Source: an uncultured Bacilli bacterium
GTDB taxonomy: Bacteria; Bacillota_I; Bacilli_A; RF39; UBA660
Direction: 5' to 3'
Length of the DNA stretch: 64,000 nt
Assembly (NCBI GenBank): GCA_934176955.1
Contig: CAKPOS010000004.1
Span: 1 to 64,000, forward strand
In this document: positions 18,787 through 27,492 of the stretch, in pieces
Numbering within the stretch: the first letter of the stretch is position 1
Layout of the letters: every line of letters starts with the position of its first letter
The notes under the pieces: generated by a model
Told to the model about the DNA's origin: nothing
Databases searched by the model: none
Seen by the model: only the letters and a program-made list of their open reading frames with translations
Program-made: the position numbers and the translations under genes

Positions 18787-19571
18787 AAATTTTACATACT
18801 TTTGTAGTACTAGCCTATAAAGAAAGTCCTTATTTGGAAGAATGTTTAAAATCTGTAACAAATCAAGAATACAAAAGTAAGGTAGTGATTGCTACTACTA
18901 CTGATAATGAATATATTAGAAATTTGGCTAAGAAATATAAAGTAGACGTTGTTGTTGGTAAGCATACTAATATTGGGGGAGATTTTGATTTTGCTGTTCA
19001 AACTGGTAAAACAGAACTTGTGACGGTGGCTCATCAGGACGATGTTTATAATGTGAATTATTCTAAGAGGATGGTTGATTTATATTTAAAATATCCTGAT
19101 GCGAATATTTTATTTTCAGATTATTATGAGATTAGAAAGAAAGAAAAGGTAAGTAATAATACTAATTTAAAAATTAAAAGAATTATGTTGTTTCCTTTAA
19201 GATGTCATAAAATATCTAAGTTAAAATTTGTAAAAAGATGGGGAATAAGATTTGGAAATGCTATTTGTTGTCCAGCGGTTACTTTTGTTGTGAAAAATTG
19301 CCCAAAAGAGATATTTACATCAGATTACCAGTGTAATGTCGATTGGTTTGCTTGGGAGAAATTAAGCAAATTAAAGGGGAGATTTATTTATGAGAAAAAA
19401 GTACTTATGGGTCATAGAATCTCTTTAGAATCAACTACTACCGATATTATAAGAAATGGAATAAGAACAAAGGAAGATTATTCTATTTATTGTAAATTTT
19501 GGTCTAAAGGTATTGCTAAGTTATTTACTAGGGCATATATGAACAGCGAGAAGTCTAATCAGTTAAAATAA
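18783..19571 (+). CDS. Family 2 glycosyltransferase (divergent)
   Basis: 262 residues, ATG overlapping the stop of the previous gene. It opens ILHTFVVLAYKESPYLEECL and has AHQDDVYN near 82 in place of the usual DSDD, consistent with a divergent GT-A family 2 enzyme of capsule loci. The C-terminal half carries W and H residues typical of acceptor sites (NVDWFAWEKL, GHRIS). It is the last gene of this operon; a strong terminator follows about 140 bases later. Confidence 0.75.
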   Translation: MKILHTFVVLAYKESPYLEECLKSVTNQEYKSKVVIATTTDNEYIRNLAKKYKVDVVVGKHTNIGGDFDFAVQTGKTELVTVAHQDDVYNVNYSKRMVDLYLKYPDANILFSDYYEIRKKEKVSNNTNLKIKRIMLFPLRCHKISKLKFVKRWGIRFGNAICCPAVTFVVKNCPKEIFTSDYQCNVDWFAWEKLSKLKGRFIYEKKVLMGHRISLESTTTDIIRNGIRTKEDYSIYCKFWSKGIAKLFTRAYMNSEKSNQLK

Positions 19572-19708
19572 AGATAATTATTAGTTCTTCAAAATTCAGT
19601 GGATCTATAAAAAAAGATTTGTTGTAAATTTTAGTAATACTAATTTAAAATTTTTTAGAAATAGTTTATTTTTTAATATCCTTTAGAAATTTTAAAATAA
19701 GATACAAT

Positions 19709-19745
19709 AAAAATCACATCTAAAAATTCTTTAGATGTGATTTTT
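19709..19745 (+). terminator. Strong bidirectional terminator
   Basis: A perfect 16-bp stem, aaaaatcacatctaaa (19709-19724) against tttagatgtgattttt (19730-19745), with a five-base loop. It separates the glycosyltransferase operon from the convergent lysozyme gene and has A/T runs on both sides. The rest of 19572-19824 shows nothing else I recognise. Confidence 0.85.
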
Positions 19746-19824
19746 CAGGTTTATTGATTTTTTTAGAAAATTTGATGATTCCAACATATATAAGTATTAT
19801 GTTAGTTTCTTAATTAGAAAAAAA

Positions 19825-22326
19825 TTAATCAAATATATCCCATCCAAGATCTAAATCGACATTTGTCTTGATTCCATCGATTTTTCCATTTTCGGAAAAT
19901 TGCCATAATTTATAAGATGCTTGGTCATAAGTAGGGCTAGAAGATAATGCTTGATTATGGTTTGTTAATTTTGTCTGCCATTCAGCTAGCCATATATTGT
20001 ATTTATTTTTTAAGTTATTCGTATCTAGATAATTTGTTAACCAGCTCTTATTTGCATAAATACCACATTTATATCCATTAGCCTCAATATTTTCACAAAA
20101 TGTTTCTGCTATTTTTGTCAATTTTTCTTTTCCAAGATAAGTAAGTTTTGGCTCTTCCATATCAATATAAACTGATGTTTTTAAATTTGGTTTATAGTTT
20201 ACACTTTTTAGTACTCTTAGCACATGTTCTGCTTCACTAGTTGCGGACTCTGAATCAACGTTTAATTTAGTTGACCCCGTAGTATTTTTAGCATATGAAT
20301 ATAGATAAACTGCATATGGAATATTATATTTTTCACAATGATTAACATTGGTTATAAATTTTTTATCATCCTGAGAAGTCCAATTATCTCCAATTCCAAG
20401 CTTTATTACAGCAAAGTCAATATTTGTATTTGCTACTTTTTCCCAATCAATATCTCCTTGATAAGCAGATACATCTATTCCCGTATAACTTTTTTTAGTA
20501 TTGTTTGGTGTTAAACTAAATAATTGATTTTGATTTGTGGTACTACATGTTTCTGCTTGGATGTTTGACCCATTTTCTGTATTATCAGCAGTTAAACAAA
20601 TATTTCCTTTTTTAGAAGTAATCAAGATATTTCCATGTCCATTATCTTTTATTTTCCAAAATTGTGCATCAGTATTATTTCTTTTATATAATTGAATATT
20701 AGTTCCAGGAGTAGTTAAGCCACTTTTTAAGTCAAGGGTTGTATTTCTATTTAAAGAACTTGTAATACTATAATAACCATTTCCTTCATATGTAAAATAC
20801 CAAATTTGTGCTTTACTATCATTAGAAGAATAAAGTTGAATATTTGTCTCGTTTTTCTTTGAACCATTTGCAACTTCAATGATTTTGTTTTTGTCAATTG
20901 AACTAGAAATCGTGTAGTAACCATTCGCGATGGTTTTTCCATTTTCATTAATCTTTGTTTGTTCTATATAAAATATTTGAGTATTTTGTTGGTTAGGGGA
21001 GGTAAGATTAACATTTGTTCCATTCGCAATGTTACCATTTGAAATATTTAAATATAGCTGATTTTGGTTGATAAGATAAAACGTATTTTCATCGATATAT
21101 TGTAAACTCCATTCTGTTGGTGTTTCTTGTAATAAAACATTGTTATTATTGTCACTAGATAAATATAGATTAGAATTTAATCCAGATTTGATGTAATAAT
21201 TTTTATTCGCTAGTTTTTCAAAATACCACTTTTGCGCATTTGTGTTATTGTCATCATAAGTTTGTACGTTTGTATTAGAAAGTCCAATTCCACCAGTTAC
21301 ATCAATAACTTTATTTCGATTATGATTTGATTTGATCGTATAAATTCCACTTTCTAAAGTTTGTTCATCTATTTTTGTAAATTGAAATTTTTGGGCATTA
21401 GTTCCATTATCATAATAGATTTGTACATTAGTTCCATTTGAAGTATTGGCTCCTTCTAGGTCGAGGGATAATCTATTTTTTTTAGCCATAATTTGATAAT
21501 AGCCATTACTTAAATCTTTTATTATCCAAGTTTGTGCATCGGTATTATTGCAATCATATAATTGTACATTGGTTCCACTAGTGAATGATGCTCCGTTTAT
21601 ATCAAGGCATTTTTTTCTATTTAATTTACTACTAATAGAATAGTAACCATTATCAAGATATTTGACTATCCATTTTTGAGCATTAGTATTATTTTTATCA
21701 TATAGTTGTACATTGGTATAGTTTGCTTGATTTCCACCATATACATCAATAACTTTATTTTGATTTAAGCTACTATTTATAATATAAGTTCCATCTTCTA
21801 TAGTCTTTACAGGTGTAACTTCTTTAATTAATCTAAATTTTTGAGCATTGGTATTGTTACATTGATATAATTGAATATTTGTTCCATTTCCAGTATTAGC
21901 ACCTGATAAATCTAAACAATAATTATTATCTGTTGATTTTATTGTATAAATATCATTTTCTATTTGGACTAAAGTCCATTTTTGGGCATTAGTATTATTT
22001 GTATCATATAGTTGAATATTAGAATAATTTGCTATGATTCCGCTAGTAATATCAAAGACTTTATTTTGATTGATACTACTTGCTATTTGATAATAACCAT
22101 CACTTTGTCTTATAAAATTCCATTTTTGAGCATTCGTATCGTTAGACTGCCATATTCTAATATTAGAACCGTTTGCTGTATTAGCACTAGTTAAATCTAT
22201 TACTTTACTATTATTAATGGTGCTTTGAATCGTATAAGTTCCATCAGTAAGTTCTTCTGCGTAAGTTATTTTTAAATTAAAAATTAAACAAATCATTAAA
22301 AATGGTAAAATTTTTTTTCTTTTCAT
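19825..22326 (-). CDS. Secreted ricin-lectin-repeat GH25 lysozyme
   Basis: 833 residues. A signal peptide (MKRKKILPFLMICLIFNLKI, then TYA) precedes about 600 residues made of twelve lectin modules of roughly 45-50 residues. Each has a G-x-Y-x-I-x-S opening and an N-x-Q-x-Y...N-T-x-A-Q-x-W end, the QxW pattern of ricin B-type beta-trefoils; twelve modules would make four trefoils. The C-terminal 210 residues are a glycoside hydrolase family 25 domain: GIDVSAYQGDIDW, the catalytic D-x-E in YIDMEEP, and AEW and LWQFS near the end. It probably binds surface glycan and cleaves peptidoglycan. It lies opposite to the surrounding polysaccharide genes. Confidence 0.93.
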   Translation of the reverse strand: MKRKKILPFLMICLIFNLKITYAEELTDGTYTIQSTINNSKVIDLTSANTANGSNIRIWQSNDTNAQKWNFIRQSDGYYQIASSINQNKVFDITSGIIANYSNIQLYDTNNTNAQKWTLVQIENDIYTIKSTDNNYCLDLSGANTGNGTNIQLYQCNNTNAQKFRLIKEVTPVKTIEDGTYIINSSLNQNKVIDVYGGNQANYTNVQLYDKNNTNAQKWIVKYLDNGYYSISSKLNRKKCLDINGASFTSGTNVQLYDCNNTDAQTWIIKDLSNGYYQIMAKKNRLSLDLEGANTSNGTNVQIYYDNGTNAQKFQFTKIDEQTLESGIYTIKSNHNRNKVIDVTGGIGLSNTNVQTYDDNNTNAQKWYFEKLANKNYYIKSGLNSNLYLSSDNNNNVLLQETPTEWSLQYIDENTFYLINQNQLYLNISNGNIANGTNVNLTSPNQQNTQIFYIEQTKINENGKTIANGYYTISSSIDKNKIIEVANGSKKNETNIQLYSSNDSKAQIWYFTYEGNGYYSITSSLNRNTTLDLKSGLTTPGTNIQLYKRNNTDAQFWKIKDNGHGNILITSKKGNICLTADNTENGSNIQAETCSTTNQNQLFSLTPNNTKKSYTGIDVSAYQGDIDWEKVANTNIDFAVIKLGIGDNWTSQDDKKFITNVNHCEKYNIPYAVYLYSYAKNTTGSTKLNVDSESATSEAEHVLRVLKSVNYKPNLKTSVYIDMEEPKLTYLGKEKLTKIAETFCENIEANGYKCGIYANKSWLTNYLDTNNLKNKYNIWLAEWQTKLTNHNQALSSSPTYDQASYKLWQFSENGKIDGIKTNVDLDLGWDIFD

Positions 22327-22357
22327 AAGTATTCTCCTTTCAAATATTTTCTATAAA

Positions 22358-22366
22358 ATTATATCA
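22358..22366 (-). promoter_or_regulatory. Extended -10 element of the lysozyme gene
   Basis: On the minus strand, TGA-TATAAT about 32 bases upstream of the start codon, followed by a gaaaggag ribosome site. No good -35 is visible, as is common for extended -10 promoters. Confidence 0.45.
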
Positions 22367-22449
22367 TAGTTATTTGGTAAATGTATAGAGAAAAAAATAC
22401 TTTAATTTTTTTATTTGACTTAAGTTTTTTTATATTTACATTATTATTG

Positions 22450-22480
22450 GTAAAGCAACTGATATTTGCTTTACTTTTTT
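22450..22480 (+). terminator. Hairpin plus T run in a divergent intergenic region
   Basis: gtaaagcaa (22450-22458) and ttgctttac (22466-22474) form a perfect 9-bp stem with a seven-base loop, followed by seven Ts. No plus-strand gene lies upstream, because the lysozyme gene runs away. It is therefore either a leader attenuator for the downstream transferase operon or a stray terminator. Confidence 0.55.
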
Positions 22481-22499
22481 TATGATTTTTCGTTATAAT
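22470..22499 (+). promoter_or_regulatory. Promoter of the GtrB-like operon
   Basis: TTTACT at 22470-22475, an 18-base spacer and TATAAT at 22494-22499. The -35 lies in the right arm of the hairpin just described. An aaggag site follows at 22509 but is about 45 bases from the annotated start codon. Confidence 0.45.
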
Positions 22500-22558
22500 A
22501 TAAATAAGAAGGAGAGTTCTTTTTCAGTATTTTAATTTGAAAAAGCAAGTGTATTAAG

Positions 22559-23509
22559 ATGGAAAAGTTATATATTGTTATTCCTTGTTATAATGAGGAA
22601 GAGGTTTTAGATAAAGCAAAGACTGAATTAAAGAAGAAAATGAATACTTTAATTCAAAATAAAAAGATTGATAAACAATCTAAAGTAATATTTGTTAATG
22701 ATGGATCTAAAGATAAGACTTGGGATTTAATTCAACAATTTTATCAGGGAGATAAGCTTTTTGGAGGAATTAATTTATCGAGAAATAGAGGACATCAGAA
22801 TGCTTTATTAGCAGGTCTTTTGACGGTTAAGGATGATGCTGATATTGTCATTAGTATGGATGCTGATTTACAAGATGATATTGATGCTATAGATTTAATG
22901 ATTGAGAAAAGAAAAGAAGGCGCTGATGTTGTTTATGGGGTTAGAAATAGTAGAAAGAAAGATAGTTTCTTTAAAAGGACAACAGCCCAAGGTTTTTATC
23001 GGGTAATGAAGATGCTTGGCGTAGATGTTATTTATAATCATGCTGATTATCGGCTTACGTCAAGAAGAGTATTGAATTCATTAAAGGATTATAGAGAAGT
23101 TAATTTATTTTTAAGAGGAATATTTCCCTTAATTGGATTTAAGAGTGATATTGTTTATTATGAGAGAAAAGAAAGATTTGCTGGGAAGAGTAAGTATCCT
23201 TTGAAGAAGATGTTAAATTTTGCGTGGGATGGGATTACTTCTTTTAGTGTTAAGCCTATTCGTTTGGTTTTAAATGTAGGAATTGTAATTTTATTTCTTA
23301 GTTTTTTGATGATTCTTTATTCTGTTATTCAAAAAGTATTAGGAAATACAGTAGATGGATGGACTTTTATTGTTTGTTCTTTATGGCTTTTAGGAGGAAT
23401 ACAAATGTTATCTCTTGGAATTATTGGTGAATATATTGGAAAGATTTATAGTGAAACAAAGGCAAGACCTAGATATTTAGTTACAGACTATTTAGTTTCT
23501 AAAGATTAA
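22559..23509 (+). CDS. GtrB/DPM1-like family 2 glycosyltransferase with two C-terminal helices
   Basis: 316 residues. A GT-A domain (LYIVIPCYNEEEV; NDGSKDKT; SMDADLQDD near 100; NHADYRLTSRRV) is followed by two membrane helices near 235-290. This is the layout of bactoprenol glucosyltransferases such as GtrB, which move a sugar to undecaprenyl phosphate. A GtrA-like protein is encoded 3 kb downstream, and a GT-C-like protein immediately downstream could use the lipid-linked sugar. The ribosome site near the ATG is weak. Confidence 0.88.
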   Translation: MEKLYIVIPCYNEEEVLDKAKTELKKKMNTLIQNKKIDKQSKVIFVNDGSKDKTWDLIQQFYQGDKLFGGINLSRNRGHQNALLAGLLTVKDDADIVISMDADLQDDIDAIDLMIEKRKEGADVVYGVRNSRKKDSFFKRTTAQGFYRVMKMLGVDVIYNHADYRLTSRRVLNSLKDYREVNLFLRGIFPLIGFKSDIVYYERKERFAGKSKYPLKKMLNFAWDGITSFSVKPIRLVLNVGIVILFLSFLMILYSVIQKVLGNTVDGWTFIVCSLWLLGGIQMLSLGIIGEYIGKIYSETKARPRYLVTDYLVSKD

Positions 23510-23524
23510 AGTAAGAGGTAAGAG

Positions 23525-25087
23525 ATGAAGTATATTTTAAAAAAATTTTCTAAAAATAAATTTAAAGATAAGTTTAGAGATAAGTTTAAAGATAAGTATT
23601 TTTTATTTCTTTTTTGTTTTTTTCTTTCTTTGCTGATTTTATTTTTTACTTCAAAGAATTCTCCTCTTTATCCCTTTAATAATTGGGTAGATGAAAATGC
23701 TTTTTATACGGTTGGTATTTCGTGGCGACATGGAATTTTACCTTACTTAGATTTATTTGAGCAAAAAGGGCCACTTTTATATTTAATTTTTATGCTTTCT
23801 TCTTGGATTCTTCCGTATTCTTTTTTGCCTATTTTTCTTTTAGAAGTTGTTTGCTATACTTGGTTTTTATATTTTTCGGGGAAAGTAATTACGTTGTTTT
23901 TAGAGAAGAAATATGTTTATTTTATTCTTCCTCTTTTTGCTAGTTTGATTGCAGGAAGTATTTTCTTTAGTAGCGGTGGTTCTGCTGAGGAGTTTTGTTT
24001 GCCGATATTGATGAAGATGTTATATGATTTGCTTTACTATTTTGTTAAGGGTAGTATTAGGAAAAAAACTCTTTTTTGGGATGGTTTTTTTGCGGGAGTA
24101 ATGGCAATGATTAAGTTTACTTTCTTAGGTTTTCCTTTTGCTTTTATGATGTGTTTGTTTTTTTGTTTTCTTTTTTCAAGAGAATACTTCAAAAGTCTTT
24201 TCTCGTGTGTTCTCTTTTTACTAGGAATGAGTATTCCTGTTTTGGGATTTTGTCTTTATTTTTATTTTCACCATGGACTTGATGTTTTTATTAATACGTA
24301 TTTTATTTTTAATATATTTGGTTATACTAAAAAGCTTCCTTTACTTATTCGAATAGAGATGATATTTCTTTCTTTCTATAAAAAGCTGACAACAAATGTA
24401 ATTGTTTTTCATTTGATTGATTTAGGGATGATTTATTTTCTTATTCGTGGGAAGTTATCTCGAAAGGGAAAGGTATCGCTTATTTTATTTTTTTCTTTAG
24501 GGGCTTTAGGAATCTATTATGGGGCAAAGGATTTTTATTATTATTTTTTAATGATATTGCCTTTTTGTTTGATTGGTTTTATTAGTTTATTTTTATTATT
24601 GAAGGAAAAAGTTAATTTTAAAGAGAAAAAAATACGAATTTATACTTTTCTTGTTGTTATTTTTTGTTCATTAATCTTTGTTTTTACTTCTCCTAATTTG
24701 ATGTATGCTAAAAATAAAAAAGAGGATTTGGTACAATATCAATTTGCAAAAATTATTCAAGAAGGGGGAGGAAAAACTTTATTGAATTATGGATTTTTGG
24801 ATGGAGGATTTTATTTTGCTAGTCGAATTTTACCAAATACCAAATATTTTGAAAAGCAAAATGCATTTATTCCTGGAATGAGGGAAAAATTAGATGAAGA
24901 AATAAGAGAGCAAAAGTTTGATTATATTGTTTTAAGAAGAGGAATTCATATGAAAGAGATCAATCCTAATATTTTAAATTATTATGAATTAGTGAGTAGT
25001 AAAAAGGTTCAAGAAAGAGAATTTTTTTATACTTATCTTTTGTATCATAAAAAGAATCAATTAGAAGTCGATTCTTATATTCTTTAG
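23525..25087 (+). CDS. GT-C-fold membrane glycosyltransferase-like protein
   Basis: 520 residues with about ten to twelve membrane helices. The N-terminal cytoplasmic segment is a run of KFKDKF-type repeats encoded by near-identical aagtttaaagat copies. After the first helix, WVDENAFYTVGISWRHGILPY contains the acidic first-loop residues typical of GT-C mannosyltransferase-like enzymes (a D-E pair). The long hydrophilic C-terminus would face outside. It probably transfers a sugar from the donor made by the GtrB-like enzyme; the acceptor is unknown. Confidence 0.7.
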   Translation: MKYILKKFSKNKFKDKFRDKFKDKYFLFLFCFFLSLLILFFTSKNSPLYPFNNWVDENAFYTVGISWRHGILPYLDLFEQKGPLLYLIFMLSSWILPYSFLPIFLLEVVCYTWFLYFSGKVITLFLEKKYVYFILPLFASLIAGSIFFSSGGSAEEFCLPILMKMLYDLLYYFVKGSIRKKTLFWDGFFAGVMAMIKFTFLGFPFAFMMCLFFCFLFSREYFKSLFSCVLFLLGMSIPVLGFCLYFYFHHGLDVFINTYFIFNIFGYTKKLPLLIRIEMIFLSFYKKLTTNVIVFHLIDLGMIYFLIRGKLSRKGKVSLILFFSLGALGIYYGAKDFYYYFLMILPFCLIGFISLFLLLKEKVNFKEKKIRIYTFLVVIFCSLIFVFTSPNLMYAKNKKEDLVQYQFAKIIQEGGGKTLLNYGFLDGGFYFASRILPNTKYFEKQNAFIPGMREKLDEEIREQKFDYIVLRRGIHMKEINPNILNYYELVSSKKVQEREFFYTYLLYHKKNQLEVDSYIL

Positions 25088-25198
25088 TGGTGGTAAGAAA
25101 TTGTTTTAAAATTGCTTTAGAGTAGGGATTAAGTGAAGAAGATATTAAAAGTAGATATGGAGAAGGTTTTTAAATTTATTGTTGATGTCGTCAGCTAG

Positions 25199-25227
25199 TT
25201 GATAAAATTGGATAATTATTGTATGAT
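25199..25227 (+). promoter_or_regulatory. Promoter upstream of the deacetylase operon
   Basis: TTGATA at 25199-25204, a 17-base spacer and TATGAT at 25222-25227, about 40 bases before the deacetylase start. The rest of 25088-25198 shows only short frames that I do not consider genes. Confidence 0.5.
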
Positions 25228-25268
25228 TAATTTGAAATTTATTTGTTATTAATAGGGAGTGAAGAAGT

Positions 25269-26516
25269 TTGCGTAAGAGGAGAAAAAAAGTAATATTAGT
25301 TACAGAAATCGTTTTTACGATTATGGTAGTAGGAATAGTTGGTGTAGTATTGCTTGATAGACAAAAGGAAGAGCCTCAGATAAAAGAATTGAGAGTAGAG
25401 TTAGGTGGTAAGTTAACAAATAATATTAAAGATTATTTAGGAAATGAAGATTTTAGATATGATGAATATGAGCTAAGTAATAGTGAATATAAGGATAAAG
25501 TGGGAAAGTATTCTTATATTGTTTCTAAGAAGAAGAGGAGTGTTTTAGATAAAGTACTGAAAAAGAAGACAATTTATTATGGAAATATTTATGTTGTAGA
25601 TACCGTTTCACCTGTTTTAGAGGTTAAAGATATTGAAATTAAACAAGGAGAAGAAATTAATTTAAATTCTTTTGTTGAAAGTTGTATAGATTTGTCAGAA
25701 TGTTCAATTTCTTCTCCTGATGAAAGTAAATTAACTGAAATGCAATCTAAAGTTGGGGAATATGATTTAAATATTGTTGGTGCTGATAAATATGGAAATA
25801 CAGTTCAAAAAAAAGTTCATTTAAAAGTTAATGAGGTTCCTAAAGTTGAAGTTAAGAAAGAAGTTTCGTCAGTTGGTAAAGGAAATGGGATTGCTGTTTT
25901 AAATTATCATTTTACGATAAGTGATGAAGAGAAAAGTAGTTGTTCACCATCTTCTATTTGTATGAATGAGAATTTATTTGATGAACATTTAAAATATATT
26001 AAAGAAAATGGTTTTTATACTGCAACATTAAAAGAGTTAGAAGATTATTTAGATGGTAAGATTGATTTACCAAAGAAGAGTGTTGTGATTACAATTGATG
26101 ATGGATGGTTTGTGTCACGAGCAATTTCAAAACTAGAGAAGTATGATTTACATGGTGTATTGTTTTTGATTGGGAGTTTAGCTCCAGTTACTGATTATGC
26201 GAGTAAAAATTTAGAAATTGCTTCCCATACTTGGAATTTACATGGAGCTTATGGATCATTAGTGAATGCTTCTTTTGATACGATTATTGAAGATTTAAGT
26301 CAAAGTAGGGCTTCTCTTAATGGGACAAGTTATTTTTGTTACCCATTTTATCAATATGATAATCACGTTATTGAGGCATTGAAACAGACTGGATTTACGA
26401 TGGCTTTTGCTGGAGGAGGCGTAAAGGCTAGAAGAGGTGTCGATAAATATAAGGTACCAAGATTTGTAGTTGGTGGAAATGATTCGGTTGCAACTTTAGC
26501 TAGTTATATTAATTAA
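25269..26516 (+). CDS. Membrane-anchored polysaccharide deacetylase (CE4/NodB)
   Basis: 415 residues from a TTG start with a tagggagtgaag site. An N-terminal anchor helix (about 8-28) is followed by an Ig-like extracytoplasmic region of about 150 residues (two VSPVLEV/VxxKVN-type strands) and then the NodB domain. The metal-site motif is ITIDDGW near 275 (TFDDG in most homologues), followed by ASHTWNLH (H-x4-H type) near 318 and CYPF near 355. It likely removes N-acetyl groups from wall glycan outside the cell. Confidence 0.87.
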   Translation: MRKRRKKVILVTEIVFTIMVVGIVGVVLLDRQKEEPQIKELRVELGGKLTNNIKDYLGNEDFRYDEYELSNSEYKDKVGKYSYIVSKKKRSVLDKVLKKKTIYYGNIYVVDTVSPVLEVKDIEIKQGEEINLNSFVESCIDLSECSISSPDESKLTEMQSKVGEYDLNIVGADKYGNTVQKKVHLKVNEVPKVEVKKEVSSVGKGNGIAVLNYHFTISDEEKSSCSPSSICMNENLFDEHLKYIKENGFYTATLKELEDYLDGKIDLPKKSVVITIDDGWFVSRAISKLEKYDLHGVLFLIGSLAPVTDYASKNLEIASHTWNLHGAYGSLVNASFDTIIEDLSQSRASLNGTSYFCYPFYQYDNHVIEALKQTGFTMAFAGGGVKARRGVDKYKVPRFVVGGNDSVATLASYIN

Positions 26517-26532
26517 AAGGAGATTTGTAAAA

Positions 26533-26991
26533 ATGAAAGAAAAAAAGAATTATAGTTTAAGTTTTATTCAGTGGGGCCTAAAAGTACTTCATTTGAATTT
26601 AAGTGAGGATAAAGTACATTTATTGGTACAAATATTTAATTTTGCGATTGTTGGGGTTATTGCTACTTTAATTGATTTTATCTTTTTATATTTATTTAAA
26701 GAGTTATGTCATTTAAATGTTGTTGTTGCAAATAGTTTATCTTTTACTATTTCTGTTATTTATAATTATTTTGCTAGTTTAACTTTTGTTTTTGATGTAG
26801 ATAAGAGTAAAAATCAGGGAAGAAACTTTGTTATTTTTATGGTTTGTAGTATAATAGGATTAGGGTTGAATGATTTATTCGTGTGGTTGATAACAGATAT
26901 TTGTCATGTTTATTATATGATATCTAAAGTTATTGCTACGGTATTTGTGATGATTTTTAATTTTGTTACGAGAAAGAAATTTTTAGAGTAG
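26533..26991 (+). CDS. GtrA-family small membrane protein
   Basis: 152 residues, four predicted membrane helices, with FNFAIVGVIATLIDFIFLYL near 35-54 and FNFVTRKKF at the end, both typical of the GtrA-like family. GtrA proteins are proposed to help move undecaprenyl-phosphate sugars across the membrane. The GtrB-like enzyme encoded at 22559 would be its partner. Strong aaaggag site upstream. Confidence 0.88.
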   Translation: MKEKKNYSLSFIQWGLKVLHLNLSEDKVHLLVQIFNFAIVGVIATLIDFIFLYLFKELCHLNVVVANSLSFTISVIYNYFASLTFVFDVDKSKNQGRNFVIFMVCSIIGLGLNDLFVWLITDICHVYYMISKVIATVFVMIFNFVTRKKFLE

Positions 26992-27038
26992 GAGGATATT
27001 ATGCAAGTTGTATATATTGATTGTGAGGAAGAGGTATA

Positions 27039-27481
27039 ATGGAACGTCAAGAAGATAATGATTTATTTTATACTTGTAGTCTAATTGAATATATTGCTAG
27101 AATAACGGAAAATAAAAAAGTGTTATTGTTTCAAAGTTAGGAAGAGAAAATATTGAAAAAATTTATCGATTAGCAAGTGTTTATCATGCTGAAAATATTG
27201 ATAAGGTGGCTTCTGATTTTATAGAAGAATGTGGGATAGAAAAAGGAAATTATTGTATTCAGATTGATGTAGGAAATTCTATTCCTAGTTATTATGATAT
27301 TGGTAAAGTTTATAAGAGATTAATTATAATGATAGATAATCGTCCAGAATATTATGTGGATAATTTAATAAAGGTACTTTCTTCTTGGATTATTTTAAAG
27401 ATTGATAATTATAATAGTAGTATGTATTATGAGAATCCTAGTTATATTTATGCATGTTATCAAGAGGGAAAGGTTTTATAG
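27039..27481 (+). pseudogene. Frameshifted conserved hypothetical gene
   Basis: Reading from the ATG at 27039 gives MERQEDNDLFYTCSLIEYIA followed by RITENKKVLLFQS and a stop. One base out of phase, from about 27121, the protein continues VIVSKLGRENIEKIYRLASV and then about 95 more residues, with DIGKVYKRLI and WIILKIDNYNSSMYYENPSY. The halves read naturally as one protein of about 147 residues, so a single-base loss near 27120 has broken it. I recognise the pattern as a conserved hypothetical family of unknown function. It has an aggagg site a little upstream and sits directly before galE. A sequencing error cannot be excluded. Confidence 0.65.
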
Positions 27482-27492
27482 GAGGAATGAAG

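Noticed and set aside
19825..21900. Regularly spaced repeats resembling a CRISPR array
   Set aside because: Units of about 140 bases code in frame for ricin-type modules and differ in sequence; no identical direct repeats with unique spacers.
20751..22194. Frames of 60-65 codons inside the lysozyme gene
   Set aside because: They overlap the repeated lectin modules in other frames and lack start signals.
25088..25268. Short frame starting with GTG at about 25133
   Set aside because: Only about 22 codons, no conservation signal; region is better read as a promoter-bearing spacer.
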